Shown here: positions 5,935 through 11,930 of the stretch, in pieces
How the letters are laid out: every line of letters starts with the position of its first letter
How positions within the stretch are numbered: position 1 is the stretch's first letter
Source: UBA10133 sp964528565
Lineage (GTDB): Bacteria > Patescibacteriota > Microgenomatia > UBA1400 > MFAQ01
Reading direction: 5' to 3'
Length of the DNA stretch: 12,781 nt
NCBI GenBank assembly: GCA_964528565.1
Contig: CAZGSP010000025.1
Span: forward strand, 1-12,781
The notes under the pieces: model-generated
The model's database searches: none
What the model was told of the DNA's origin: nothing
Seen by the model: the letters and a program-made list of their open reading frames with translations, nothing else
Position numbers and translations under genes: made by a program

Positions 5935-5951
5935 AGTGTACTTGGTACACT
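5935..5951. promoter_or_regulatory. Perfect inverted repeat AGTGTAC-TTG-GTACACT, likely operator
   Basis: Seven-base arms with a three-base centre, perfectly symmetrical. There is no T-run after it, and a three-base loop with this composition in a divergent promoter region points to a protein-binding site for a dimeric regulator rather than a terminator. It lies about 75 bases upstream of the PP2C start and about 95 upstream of the gene at 6048. The binding protein is unknown. Confidence 0.5.
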
Positions 5952-6009
5952 TATGTTACCACCGAAATTTCCCTTGTCAAGAGTGAGTTGGGCCGGATTT
6001 AAGTGCCTA

Positions 6010-6039
6010 TTGAGTTTGATATGTAATATTTGTTATATT
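6010..6039 (+). promoter_or_regulatory. Promoter of the hydrolase-fold gene
   Basis: TTGAGT at 6010-6015, an 18-base spacer, then TATATT at 6034-6039 preceded by TGT (extended -10). The hexamer ends eight bases before the ATG at 6048, so the transcript would be leaderless or have one or two leader bases. Confidence 0.5.
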
Positions 6040-6047
6040 TTAGATAG

Positions 6048-6668
6048 ATGGAAATTGAAATTCAGATCCAAAATGTTAGTCTAAAGGGGGTACTGGAGAT
6101 ACCCGATAAGGGAAACTCTTTGGTGATCTTTACTCACGGAAGCGGTAGCGACGGGGACTCAAAAAGAAATAGTTTGGTGGCCGATGAGCTTCAAAAATTG
6201 GGAATAGGAACCTTACTCTTTGATCTGCTAACGAAAGAAGAGAGTGATGAGGCAAAAAATAGATCTGATGTGGAATTGTTGACGGAGAGGCTGATCGCCG
6301 TTACCAAGTGGTGTTTGGAACATGAAACAACCAAGAACCTGGGGATCGGATACTATGGTGTCGGTACCGGATCGGCGGCGGCACTATCTTCGGCCGCCTT
6401 TTGGGGAACGAAAATAAAAGCTGTGGTAACCCGTGGCGGACGACCGGATTTGGCGATGGAGGTATTGGATCTAATTGAGTCGCCTACTTTATTAATAGTT
6501 GGGGGAGAGGATAAACCGGCGATCAATATTAACCGAAAGGCGTTTCAAAAGATCGGTTGTGTGAAAAAAATGGAGACGATTGCTGGAGCGACGCGCTTTT
6601 TTGAAGAACCGGAAGCGATGGAGAAGGTAGTAGAGATATCGACTATGTGGTTTGTCAAATATCTTTGA
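6048..6668 (+). CDS. Dienelactone-hydrolase-like alpha/beta fold protein with degenerate catalytic triad
   Basis: A 206-residue cytosolic protein with the alpha/beta-hydrolase pattern of the dienelactone hydrolase group. It has the early strand and oxyanion segment LVIFTHGSGS (25-34), the nucleophile-elbow region GYYGVGTGSAAAL (101-113), VGGEDKP with Asp155 (151-157), and IAGATRFFEEP near the end. In active relatives the elbow reads GxSTG and the last motif reads GATHxFEEP. Here the nucleophile Ser is Gly106 and the His is Arg183, while the Asp remains. Both substitutions are clear in the DNA (GGT, CGC). The protein is therefore probably not a serine hydrolase, though Ser109 three residues later might be considered. 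The frame is intact and has its own promoter, so it is not an obvious pseudogene. It ends five bases before the convergent VTT gene. Role unknown, perhaps ligand binding. Confidence 0.75.
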   Translation: MEIEIQIQNVSLKGVLEIPDKGNSLVIFTHGSGSDGDSKRNSLVADELQKLGIGTLLFDLLTKEESDEAKNRSDVELLTERLIAVTKWCLEHETTKNLGIGYYGVGTGSAAALSSAAFWGTKIKAVVTRGGRPDLAMEVLDLIESPTLLIVGGEDKPAININRKAFQKIGCVKKMETIAGATRFFEEPEAMEKVVEISTMWFVKYL

Positions 6669-6673
6669 GAAAA

Positions 6674-7237
6674 TTATTGGAGAAAATTGTGAAGAATGGT
6701 ATACCCACCCAGAGATAAAAGCACCGACCCGAATAGATTGCTGACGATAGCTGTCCACATATATCGTCCAAATGGTACATGGTAAACGCCACCGGCGATG
6801 GAGACGATTTTTCCGCCCACCTGAGGAATAAACCGACCAAAAATCAGGAAAACGATCGAGTCGGCGGGGAATTTGTCCAAACCGAACGGGAGATGCTTCT
6901 TTTGTTTGTTGAAATCGGCCAAGGACCCAATTCCTTTGCCGATAAAGTATTCGATGGCGGCGGCGAGATTGTTTCCCATCCAGGAGACGAGAATCCCGAC
7001 AAAGGGCCCGAAGACGGCACCGTTTAGGATGACAATAGGGTCGGTCGGAATAGGGGTAGCGGAAAGAATACCCATGAGCAGAATGGAGAGAAGGGGACCG
7101 GCGATGCCGATAGTGGGGATCAACTTTTCCAGAGCTTTGAAATCCTGTTTGAAGTAGATAAGTAAGCCTATGGGAAGACCAAAGGTGAGTAAGATCAAAA
7201 AGACATTGCGAAAAATAGTGAATGTCTTTTTGTTCAT
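6674..7237 (-). CDS. VTT-domain (DedA/TVP38 family) membrane protein
   Basis: A 187-residue integral membrane protein. Hydrophobic segments occur at about 10-28, 45-60, 68-86, 126-150 and 160-183. The VTT (SNARE-associated) core is recognisable: GILSATPIPTDPIVILNGAVFG in the first re-entrant region (56-77), then FGRFIPQVGGKIVSIAGG (133-150), matching the family's Arg-Pro-Gly-Ser-Ala-Gly pattern. Established relatives include DedA proteins and TMEM41/TVP38, linked to membrane homeostasis, undecaprenyl-phosphate or phospholipid flipping and resistance to membrane stress. The UppP gene close by makes a lipid-carrier role attractive, but that is inference. The gene is divergent from the YtxH-like gene and shares its -35 region. 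Translation starts at ATG 7237 without a Shine-Dalgarno sequence. Confidence 0.85.
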   Translation of the reverse strand: MNKKTFTIFRNVFLILLTFGLPIGLLIYFKQDFKALEKLIPTIGIAGPLLSILLMGILSATPIPTDPIVILNGAVFGPFVGILVSWMGNNLAAAIEYFIGKGIGSLADFNKQKKHLPFGLDKFPADSIVFLIFGRFIPQVGGKIVSIAGGVYHVPFGRYMWTAIVSNLFGSVLLSLGGYTILHNFLQ

Positions 7238-7247
7238 GAATTATTTT

Positions 7248-7289
7248 ATTATAGTAAAAATATAGTAGAAAAGTGTTTATATTTGTCAA
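7248..7289 (-). promoter_or_regulatory. Promoter(s) of the VTT gene
   Basis: TTGACA (7289-7284 on the minus strand), 16-base spacer and TACTAT (7267-7262) form a good promoter with a roughly 17-base leader. A second, perfect TATAAT (7253-7248) lies ten bases before the ATG and would give a leader of only three or four bases. Either or both may be used. Confidence 0.5.
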
Positions 7290-7311
7290 CACGGTAGAGA
7301 TTGTGTAGAAT
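7283..7311 (+). promoter_or_regulatory. Promoter of the YtxH-like gene
   Basis: TTGTCA (7283-7288), 17-base spacer, TAGAAT (7306-7311). The predicted start near 7318 leaves an A/T-rich leader of about 20 bases without a Shine-Dalgarno sequence. Its -35 box overlaps, on the other strand, the -35 box of the divergent VTT gene. Confidence 0.6.
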
Positions 7312-7337
7312 GAAGATAATTAATAATAAGAAAACAA

Positions 7338-7562
7338 ATGAGAAGGCCTGCCAAAAAAAATAACAAAGGTTTGCTGGGAGCAGTAGGAGCCGCAGTAATA
7401 GGAGTGGCTGCCGGAGCCGCTGCAGTATTTTTATCAAAGAAAGAAAATCGAGAGAAAGTCAAGAGAACAGTCGGTACTGCAGTTAGGAAAGGAAAAGTGG
7501 AGGTAGCTAAAGCCAAGAAAAAAGTGGTGGCGACAAAGAAGAAACTATTGAGAAGAAAGTAG
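7338..7562 (+). CDS. Small YtxH-like membrane peptide with lysine-rich tail
   Basis: A 74-residue, strongly basic protein. After a short basic start (MRRPAKKNNKG), residues 11-32 form an Ala/Gly/Val-rich membrane segment (LLGAVGAAVIGVAAGAAAVF). SKKENREKVKRTVGTAVRKG and a Lys/Ala-rich helix then run to the end. The glycine/alanine-zipper helix followed by a charged helix is the layout of YtxH-type (gas-vesicle-protein-like) stress peptides, although those tails are normally mixed-charge. Here the tail carries almost only Lys and Arg, so binding to nucleic acid, ribosomes or anionic lipid is possible. It lies between the divergent VTT gene and the convergent uppP, 12 bases from the end of the latter. 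Family assignment is tentative. Confidence 0.65.
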   Translation: MRRPAKKNNKGLLGAVGAAVIGVAAGAAAVFLSKKENREKVKRTVGTAVRKGKVEVAKAKKKVVATKKKLLRRK

Positions 7563-7574
7563 TCCGCCCGATCC

Positions 7575-8345
7575 TTAAGGCCGAAGAGTAATCCAAACGA
7601 TAACTGCAAGGATGATTCTGTAAATGGCGAAGTAGGTAAAGTCGTGGTTTTTAACAAACCGGATGAATGTTTTTACGGCTATAGTGGCCGAGAGAAAAGA
7701 AAACAAGCAGCCGATAAGCATGATTATGTATTCCTGTGGTGAGAAGCTTAGTCCGGATTTTAGTAAATCGTATCCGGTGGCGGCGAACATAGTAGGAATG
7801 GCCAGGAAGAAGGAGAACTCAACGGCTTGAGACCGGGAGAGACCGGAAACCAGTCCACCAATAATTGAGGCGGCAGAACGAGAGACTCCGGGAATAACGG
7901 AAATTGATTGAAAAAGGCCAATGGAGAAGAGTCTGCCGACGGAAAGGCTGAGTAAATCTTTTTGTCCCAGCCGAAGTTTTTTAATCCTGTCGACAGCCAG
8001 GAGAGCCAGTCCTCCAAAAAAAAGAGCATAAACAGTGATGATCGGTTTCTCGAGAAGTACATTCCGGATGAACTTGTAGAGAAGGAAACCAATAATACCC
8101 GTGGGAAGGAAGGCGATGAGACTTTGACGCCAGACCTTGATGGAAGAAAAAAGATTTTCCCGGTAAAGCCAGACGACAGCCAAAATGGCGGCAAGCTGGA
8201 TAACGATATCAAAAGTTTTGGAAAATTCCGAACCGGTTATGGAGAGATATCTTTGGGCGAGGATGAGGTGACCGGTGCTGGAAACAGGGAGGAACTCGGT
8301 GAGGCCTTCGATAATGGAAAGAACGATAGCTTGGAGAATGGTCAT
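7575..8345 (-). CDS. uppP: Undecaprenyl-diphosphatase UppP (BacA family)
   Basis: A 256-residue polytopic membrane enzyme of normal family length. It removes a phosphate from undecaprenyl diphosphate to regenerate the lipid carrier of peptidoglycan and polysaccharide synthesis, acting at the outer face of the membrane. The two family signatures are clear. EGLTEFLPVSSTGH at 13-26 contains Glu13, Glu17 and His26. PGVSRSAAS at 152-160 contains Arg156 and corresponds to PGxSRSG, with Ala for the final Gly. About eight hydrophobic helices are spread over the sequence. The ATG at 8345 follows a TATAAT by eleven bases and has no Shine-Dalgarno sequence. The gene is divergent from the Nramp-like gene. 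With the L,D-transpeptidase further on, it indicates the cell makes a peptidoglycan wall. Loss of UppP in other bacteria raises sensitivity to bacitracin. Confidence 0.93.
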   Translation of the reverse strand: MTILQAIVLSIIEGLTEFLPVSSTGHLILAQRYLSITGSEFSKTFDIVIQLAAILAVVWLYRENLFSSIKVWRQSLIAFLPTGIIGFLLYKFIRNVLLEKPIITVYALFFGGLALLAVDRIKKLRLGQKDLLSLSVGRLFSIGLFQSISVIPGVSRSAASIIGGLVSGLSRSQAVEFSFFLAIPTMFAATGYDLLKSGLSFSPQEYIIMLIGCLFSFLSATIAVKTFIRFVKNHDFTYFAIYRIILAVIVWITLRP

Positions 8346-8356
8346 TGATTCTTCTT

Positions 8357-8362
8357 ATTATA
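8357..8362 (-). promoter_or_regulatory. -10 box of uppP
   Basis: TATAAT on the minus strand, eleven bases before the ATG at 8345; predicted leader of about five bases without a ribosome-binding site. Confidence 0.5.
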
Positions 8363-8376
8363 CGAGGGGTGTGGTG

Positions 8377-8382
8377 TAACAT
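8377..8382 (+). promoter_or_regulatory. -10 box of the Nramp-like gene
   Basis: TAACAT, seven bases before the ATG at 8390, fitting a leaderless transcript. No clear -35; the hexamer is only a fair match. Confidence 0.35.
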
Positions 8383-8389
8383 GGAATAG

Positions 8390-9787
8390 ATGGAAATTAC
8401 TCCTTTGAAAAGATCTATTTTGGCGGAACCGCCTTCATTTTGGAGAATGGTAGGACCCAGTATTATTCTTTTGGGATTAGGACTGGGGATCGGGGAACTA
8501 ATTCTTTGGCCTTATTTGACCGCGAACTATGGATTGGGAATTATCTGGGGGGCAGTAGCCGGAATTACCATGCAGTGGTTTATCAATTTGGAGATCAGCC
8601 GGTATTCTTTGGTTACCGGGGAAAGCGTATTCGTTGGTCTTACCAGGAAACTGGGAAAGATCATTCCCATGTGGTTTATTATTTCGACGGTAGTACCTTG
8701 GATGTGGCCGGGAATTGTTTTGGCCGGAGCCCGACTTTTTACGGCCGGACTAGGATGGGGAAGTGCGGAGACTATGGGAGTGATCGTCTTGCTGATCATA
8801 GGAACGATCCTCAGTCTGGGTCCGGTACTTTATGGTACTCAAGAAAAACTGGAAAAAACTCTGTTGATCTGCGGACTGCCCTTTGTCTTGGGGCTCTCCT
8901 GGTGGTTGGCGTCAAAAAACGGAGTGACTAACTTGGCCTTTGGCCTGATCGGAAAAGGGGATAACTATTGGTTCTTCCCGGTTGGTTTACAGGCGTCGGC
9001 ATTTTTGGGGGCGATTGTTTTTTCGGGGGCGGGGGGGAACTTGAATCTGGGTCAGTCTCAAAATATTAAGGAGAAGGGCTATGGAATGGGACACGGATCC
9101 GGAAGGATTACCAGCTTACTGACGGGGAAGAAGGAAGAAATCAGATTGACCGGAAAAGATTTTGAAGTTAACACCGGTAGTTTGAAAGTATTTTCAAAGT
9201 GGTGGAAGCTCACCAATTTGGAACAGGGACTGATATTCTGGATGACCGGGGTAATTGCGATGGTATCCTTGTCACTTATGGCATACGAAACCATATATCA
9301 CGCGACCGGAGGGCTGGCCGGGGTAGATTTTGTGATCGCTGAGGCAGAGAAAATTGGTCAACTGACTACCCATTTGATTGGAAAAATTTTCTTGGTAGTA
9401 CTGGGCTTGATGCTTTTTGCAACCCAACTGTCCGTCTTGGGAACCACCGGGAAAATATTGGCCGAGAACTGGGCGATACTCAATTTTGAAAAATTTGAGT
9501 CAAGCAAACTACCCAAGTATTTTTACCGACTTCTTTGGGGACAGATAGGTTTGATGCTTCTGGTTTTGGCTTTGGGATTTACAGAGCCGTTGCAACTGGT
9601 TCTTATTAGTGCAGTGCTAAACGCCTGGACAATGGTAATTTATTCGGTTTTGGTCCTTTGGCTGAACACGACAGCACTTCATCCAAAGTTAAAACCGGCT
9701 ACTTGGAGAAGAGTAGTTATCATAGGGGTGATTGTTTTTCTATCCGTATTCGGAGGACTGACTTTTTGGCAGATATGGGGGAAGTAA
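8390..9787 (+). CDS. Nramp-like transporter lacking canonical metal-binding motifs
   Basis: A 465-residue polytopic membrane protein with about 11 hydrophobic helices, in the Nramp (SLC11-like) family by its first helix (VGPSIILLGLGLGIGE, 21-36) and its sixth. Canonical Nramp carriers of Mn2+/Fe2+ have DPGN in helix 1 and MPH before NLxL in helix 6. Here helix 1 reads GIGELILWP (33-41) and helix 6 reads AGGNLNLGQS, so both the aspartate and the methionine that hold the metal are missing. A long hydrophilic loop (about 222-275) interrupts the middle. Divergent Nramp-related proteins with changed motifs are known to carry other ions, such as the Mg2+-transporting NRMT group, but I cannot tell which substrate this one takes. 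The reading frame is intact. It converges with the Crp-like gene, three bases separating the two stops. Confidence 0.8.
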   Translation: MEITPLKRSILAEPPSFWRMVGPSIILLGLGLGIGELILWPYLTANYGLGIIWGAVAGITMQWFINLEISRYSLVTGESVFVGLTRKLGKIIPMWFIISTVVPWMWPGIVLAGARLFTAGLGWGSAETMGVIVLLIIGTILSLGPVLYGTQEKLEKTLLICGLPFVLGLSWWLASKNGVTNLAFGLIGKGDNYWFFPVGLQASAFLGAIVFSGAGGNLNLGQSQNIKEKGYGMGHGSGRITSLLTGKKEEIRLTGKDFEVNTGSLKVFSKWWKLTNLEQGLIFWMTGVIAMVSLSLMAYETIYHATGGLAGVDFVIAEAEKIGQLTTHLIGKIFLVVLGLMLFATQLSVLGTTGKILAENWAILNFEKFESSKLPKYFYRLLWGQIGLMLLVLALGFTEPLQLVLISAVLNAWTMVIYSVLVLWLNTTALHPKLKPATWRRVVIIGVIVFLSVFGGLTFWQIWGK

Positions 9788-9790
9788 GGA

Positions 9791-10441
9791 CTATTCAACG
9801 ATGGAAGCCAGTTCCTTTAATTTTGCCATGTTCAAAACGGTGAACTGAGCTCTTTTGGAGGAGATGACCCCCATTCTTTGGAGTTTACTCATTTGAACAC
9901 TGGTGGTTTCTCTGGTAAGGCCGATCAAGCTCGCTACGATCCTGTGAGTGGCCGGAAAGTTGACGACCAATTGGCCATTTTTTATGTCGCCGTAGTCGCG
10001 AATAATTTGGAGAAGGACTGAGGCGACTTTGTTTAGGGCACTGCCATTGATAATGTTTCCTTGATTCGTAAGGTATAGGTGAAGTGAGCTAAAGAAGAAG
10101 TCCATGATGATGGCCGACATTTCGTGATTCTTGTCCAAGAATTTTTTGAACTCCTGTTTGGGCACGATATAGACTTCAGCGGACGTAATAGCTTGTAGAT
10201 AAAGATCGTTCCGGGAGTTGGTAAAGTAGTGAATGACGGAGATGATAAAAAGAGGCTTAAAAATGTTAAGAGTGTTTTCTCCAAAAGGTAACTTGGAATA
10301 GGCTCTAACATAGCCCGATTTCATAAAATAGATATTTTCAATTTTGTCTCCGGGTTTGAAAATAAGAGAGTTTTTGGCGATCTTTTTTGAAGGAAATTGA
10401 GAGAAGAATTTTTTTAGCCGTAAAAAATTGCCTTTGGTCAT
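9791..10441 (-). CDS. Crp/Fnr-family transcriptional regulator
   Basis: A 216-residue cytosolic DNA-binding protein of normal family length. Residues about 20-105 form the cNMP-binding-type beta roll (LIFKPGDKIENIYFMKSGYVRAY). A long dimerisation helix follows (about 107-130), then a winged helix with the recognition motif IVASLIGLTRETTSVQMSKLQRMGVI (168-193), the standard Crp-type helix-turn-helix. The phosphate-binding cassette of cAMP receptors (RAAT-like) is not visible where expected, and there is no Fnr-type N-terminal cysteine cluster. The signal is probably therefore not cAMP or an Fe-S cluster by the classic route. The gene has a near-consensus promoter (TTGACA, 18 bases, TAGAAT) only seven bases before its ATG, so it is predicted leaderless. 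Its targets are unknown; neighbours with promoters of their own include the L,D-transpeptidase and Nramp-like genes. Confidence 0.88.
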   Translation of the reverse strand: MTKGNFLRLKKFFSQFPSKKIAKNSLIFKPGDKIENIYFMKSGYVRAYSKLPFGENTLNIFKPLFIISVIHYFTNSRNDLYLQAITSAEVYIVPKQEFKKFLDKNHEMSAIIMDFFFSSLHLYLTNQGNIINGSALNKVASVLLQIIRDYGDIKNGQLVVNFPATHRIVASLIGLTRETTSVQMSKLQRMGVISSKRAQFTVLNMAKLKELASIVE

Positions 10442-10448
10442 GGGTGCT

Positions 10449-10478
10449 ATTCTAAACTTTTGTTTATAGGTTTGTCAA
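10449..10478 (-). promoter_or_regulatory. Near-consensus promoter of the Crp-like gene
   Basis: TTGACA (10478-10473) and TAGAAT (10454-10449) on the minus strand with an 18-base spacer. Seven bases lie between the -10 box and the ATG at 10441, so the transcript should begin at or within a base of the start codon. Confidence 0.75.
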
Positions 10479-10492
10479 CACAAGAAATATTT

Positions 10493-11149
10493 CTATGACT
10501 TGGGGGTAACGCCGTAGATAACCACTTTAGTGCCGGGATTGTCTTTGCCGGCGACTCCGGAAGTTTTTCCTTCGGGAAGTTTGGGATCCGCCCAGTTATA
10601 GAGAATACCGGCCTCGGATATCTTCATGTTGACACAGCCGTGTGACATGGGATGGCCGAAATTGTTGTGCCAGTAGGTGCCGTGGAGAGAAAATCCTCGG
10701 GAAGCAGGTATGGAGCTATTACCAAAGAACATAGTATATGGGACGTTGGGAAGATAGTAATAGGTATGAAGGGCAGTTGACCCGCCACTCATCTTGATGA
10801 AACGGAATTTGTTGGCGATGGTAAAAGTACCGGTGGGAGTGCGGCCCCATTTTCCGGTGGAAACCAGAAAGTTGTAGACAAGATTGTCGCCCTCATAGGC
10901 GTAGAGTCTCTGGTTGGATAGATCGACGTAAATAATCTTTTCGCCCGTTGACTCGCCCAATACTTTTGGAGGAATGGGGAGGTCGGCGATATAAGCGGGC
11001 ATACCAACCGGTGAGTTGTTAAAAATAGCTCCCGATAAAGACGGGTCAAAGTCCGATTGAGGTTCAAAATGAATTGTTTGATCCGTTACCCGAATGGCAA
11101 AAAAAGAAAAAACGATGACAGCAATACTTATCAACACTGTTTTTTTCAT
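10493..11149 (-). CDS. L,D-transpeptidase (YkuD domain)
   Basis: A 218-residue protein with an N-terminal hydrophobic segment (residues 4-19, signal or anchor) and a YkuD catalytic domain (about 71-214). It cross-links peptidoglycan stem peptides outside the membrane through a thioester on cysteine, giving beta-lactam-tolerant 3-3 links or attaching proteins. Seen in the sequence are KIIYVDLSNQRLYAYEGD at the domain start, VSTGKWGRTPTGTFTI (97-111) and the catalytic block SLHGTYWHNN (154-163) with His156. SHGCVNM (169-175) carries the His170 and Cys172 nucleophile, so the catalytic motif HX-SHGC is complete. The linker (20-68) is Pro-rich and probably spans the wall. The gene follows prmC by 20 bases but has its own extended -10 box six bases before the ATG. 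High confidence in family; precise cross-link type unknown. Confidence 0.93.
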   Translation of the reverse strand: MKKTVLISIAVIVFSFFAIRVTDQTIHFEPQSDFDPSLSGAIFNNSPVGMPAYIADLPIPPKVLGESTGEKIIYVDLSNQRLYAYEGDNLVYNFLVSTGKWGRTPTGTFTIANKFRFIKMSGGSTALHTYYYLPNVPYTMFFGNSSIPASRGFSLHGTYWHNNFGHPMSHGCVNMKISEAGILYNWADPKLPEGKTSGVAGKDNPGTKVVIYGVTPKS

Positions 11150-11155
11150 ATAATC

Positions 11156-11164
11156 AGTGTAACA
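11156..11164 (-). promoter_or_regulatory. Extended -10 promoter of the L,D-transpeptidase gene
   Basis: TGT-TACACT on the minus strand, hexamer 11161-11156, exactly six bases before the ATG at 11149; predicted leaderless. The same hexamer and spacing serve the unrelated gene at 955. Confidence 0.65.
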
Positions 11165-11169
11165 AATAA

Positions 11170-11916
11170 TTATGATCTTGGGATAATTATCAGGAAACGA
11201 GAAACTCCGTAGAGGTCCTTTTCGATGGAGGCGGTCAGATTTTTGGGAAGACTGAAGTCTCCGACCGAGTGGGTATCGTTTATTTCAAGAATGGCCATCC
11301 CTTGCGAGGAAAGAAATCGGGGAAGTTGTTTTAGTAGTCGATTGATTACGGCAGTTCCCTTTGAGCCTCCATCTAGGGCAGGTATGGGCTCAAAGTCCTT
11401 TACGGAAGAGGGAAGGGCGGAAATGTTCCCGGTAGGAATGTAGGGTAAATTGGCGACGATAATGTCAAATTTGATCCGTGGATAACTATCGAACAGATCG
11501 GATTCCAGGAAAAATAAGTTGGCTGGGGAAAATATAAGTCTTTGGGCGTTTTCTTCGGCTGTTTGGAGGGCCGGAAGCGAAATGTCCGAGAGATAGATGG
11601 TGTAGGGTATTTGCCGTTTGATCAGCCCGGAAGCGAGGGAAAGACCAAGACAGCCGGAACCGGTGCCAATGTCGGCAATGGCCGGATGGGCCAGTTCGTG
11701 TTTTTCGATAAAATCGAGAGTCAGTTTGACAATTTTTTCCGATTCCAGCCGAGGAATTAGAGTAGAGGAGTTGACCAAAAAATCCAACCCACAAAATTGG
11801 GCATGTCCGGTAAGATACTCGACCGGTTCTTCACCGAACATGTTTGGGTCCGGATCGGAGAAGCCGTATTTCCTTAGTTGATTAAGTTCGTATGGAGAAA
11901 GGAGTCGTTTGGTCAC
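11170..11916 (-). CDS. prmC: PrmC/HemK-like release-factor glutamine methyltransferase
   Basis: A 248-residue cytosolic SAM-dependent methyltransferase. PrmC methylates the glutamine of the GGQ motif in release factors RF1 and RF2 and so speeds peptide release. Visible are the linker signature PVEYLTGHAQFCGLDF (31-46) with TLIPRLESE (52-60) matching the family's IPRPETE, the SAM-binding loop DIGTGSGCLGLSLA (82-95), the acidic strand end SD at 110-111, and NLPY (156-159) at the place of the catalytic NPPY, with Leu for the first Pro. The N-terminal helical domain is short: only about 30 residues precede PVEYLTG, against about 70 in E. coli-type PrmC, which is nearer 275-280 residues overall. 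The start is GTG at 11916, preceded six bases upstream by TAAGAT, which fits a leaderless start. A related HemK-type methyltransferase with another target is possible. Confidence 0.85.
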   Translation of the reverse strand: MTKRLLSPYELNQLRKYGFSDPDPNMFGEEPVEYLTGHAQFCGLDFLVNSSTLIPRLESEKIVKLTLDFIEKHELAHPAIADIGTGSGCLGLSLASGLIKRQIPYTIYLSDISLPALQTAEENAQRLIFSPANLFFLESDLFDSYPRIKFDIIVANLPYIPTGNISALPSSVKDFEPIPALDGGSKGTAVINRLLKQLPRFLSSQGMAILEINDTHSVGDFSLPKNLTASIEKDLYGVSRFLIIIPRS

Positions 11917-11922
11917 TTTGAG

Positions 11923-11928
11923 ATCTTA
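11923..11928 (-). promoter_or_regulatory. -10 box before the prmC-like gene
   Basis: TAAGAT on the minus strand, exactly six bases before the GTG at 11916 and just after the stop of the upstream gene. It repeats the spacing seen at the leaderless genes, but it lies in a 14-base intergenic gap, lacks TG, and could be chance within an operon. Confidence 0.35.
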
Positions 11929-11930
11929 GC

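Noticed and set aside
6492..7292. A 266-codon minus-strand frame across the end of the hydrolase gene and the VTT gene
   Set aside because: Its composition is rich in Arg, Ser and His with no fold or motif, whereas the VTT protein in another frame has clear family signatures and helices.
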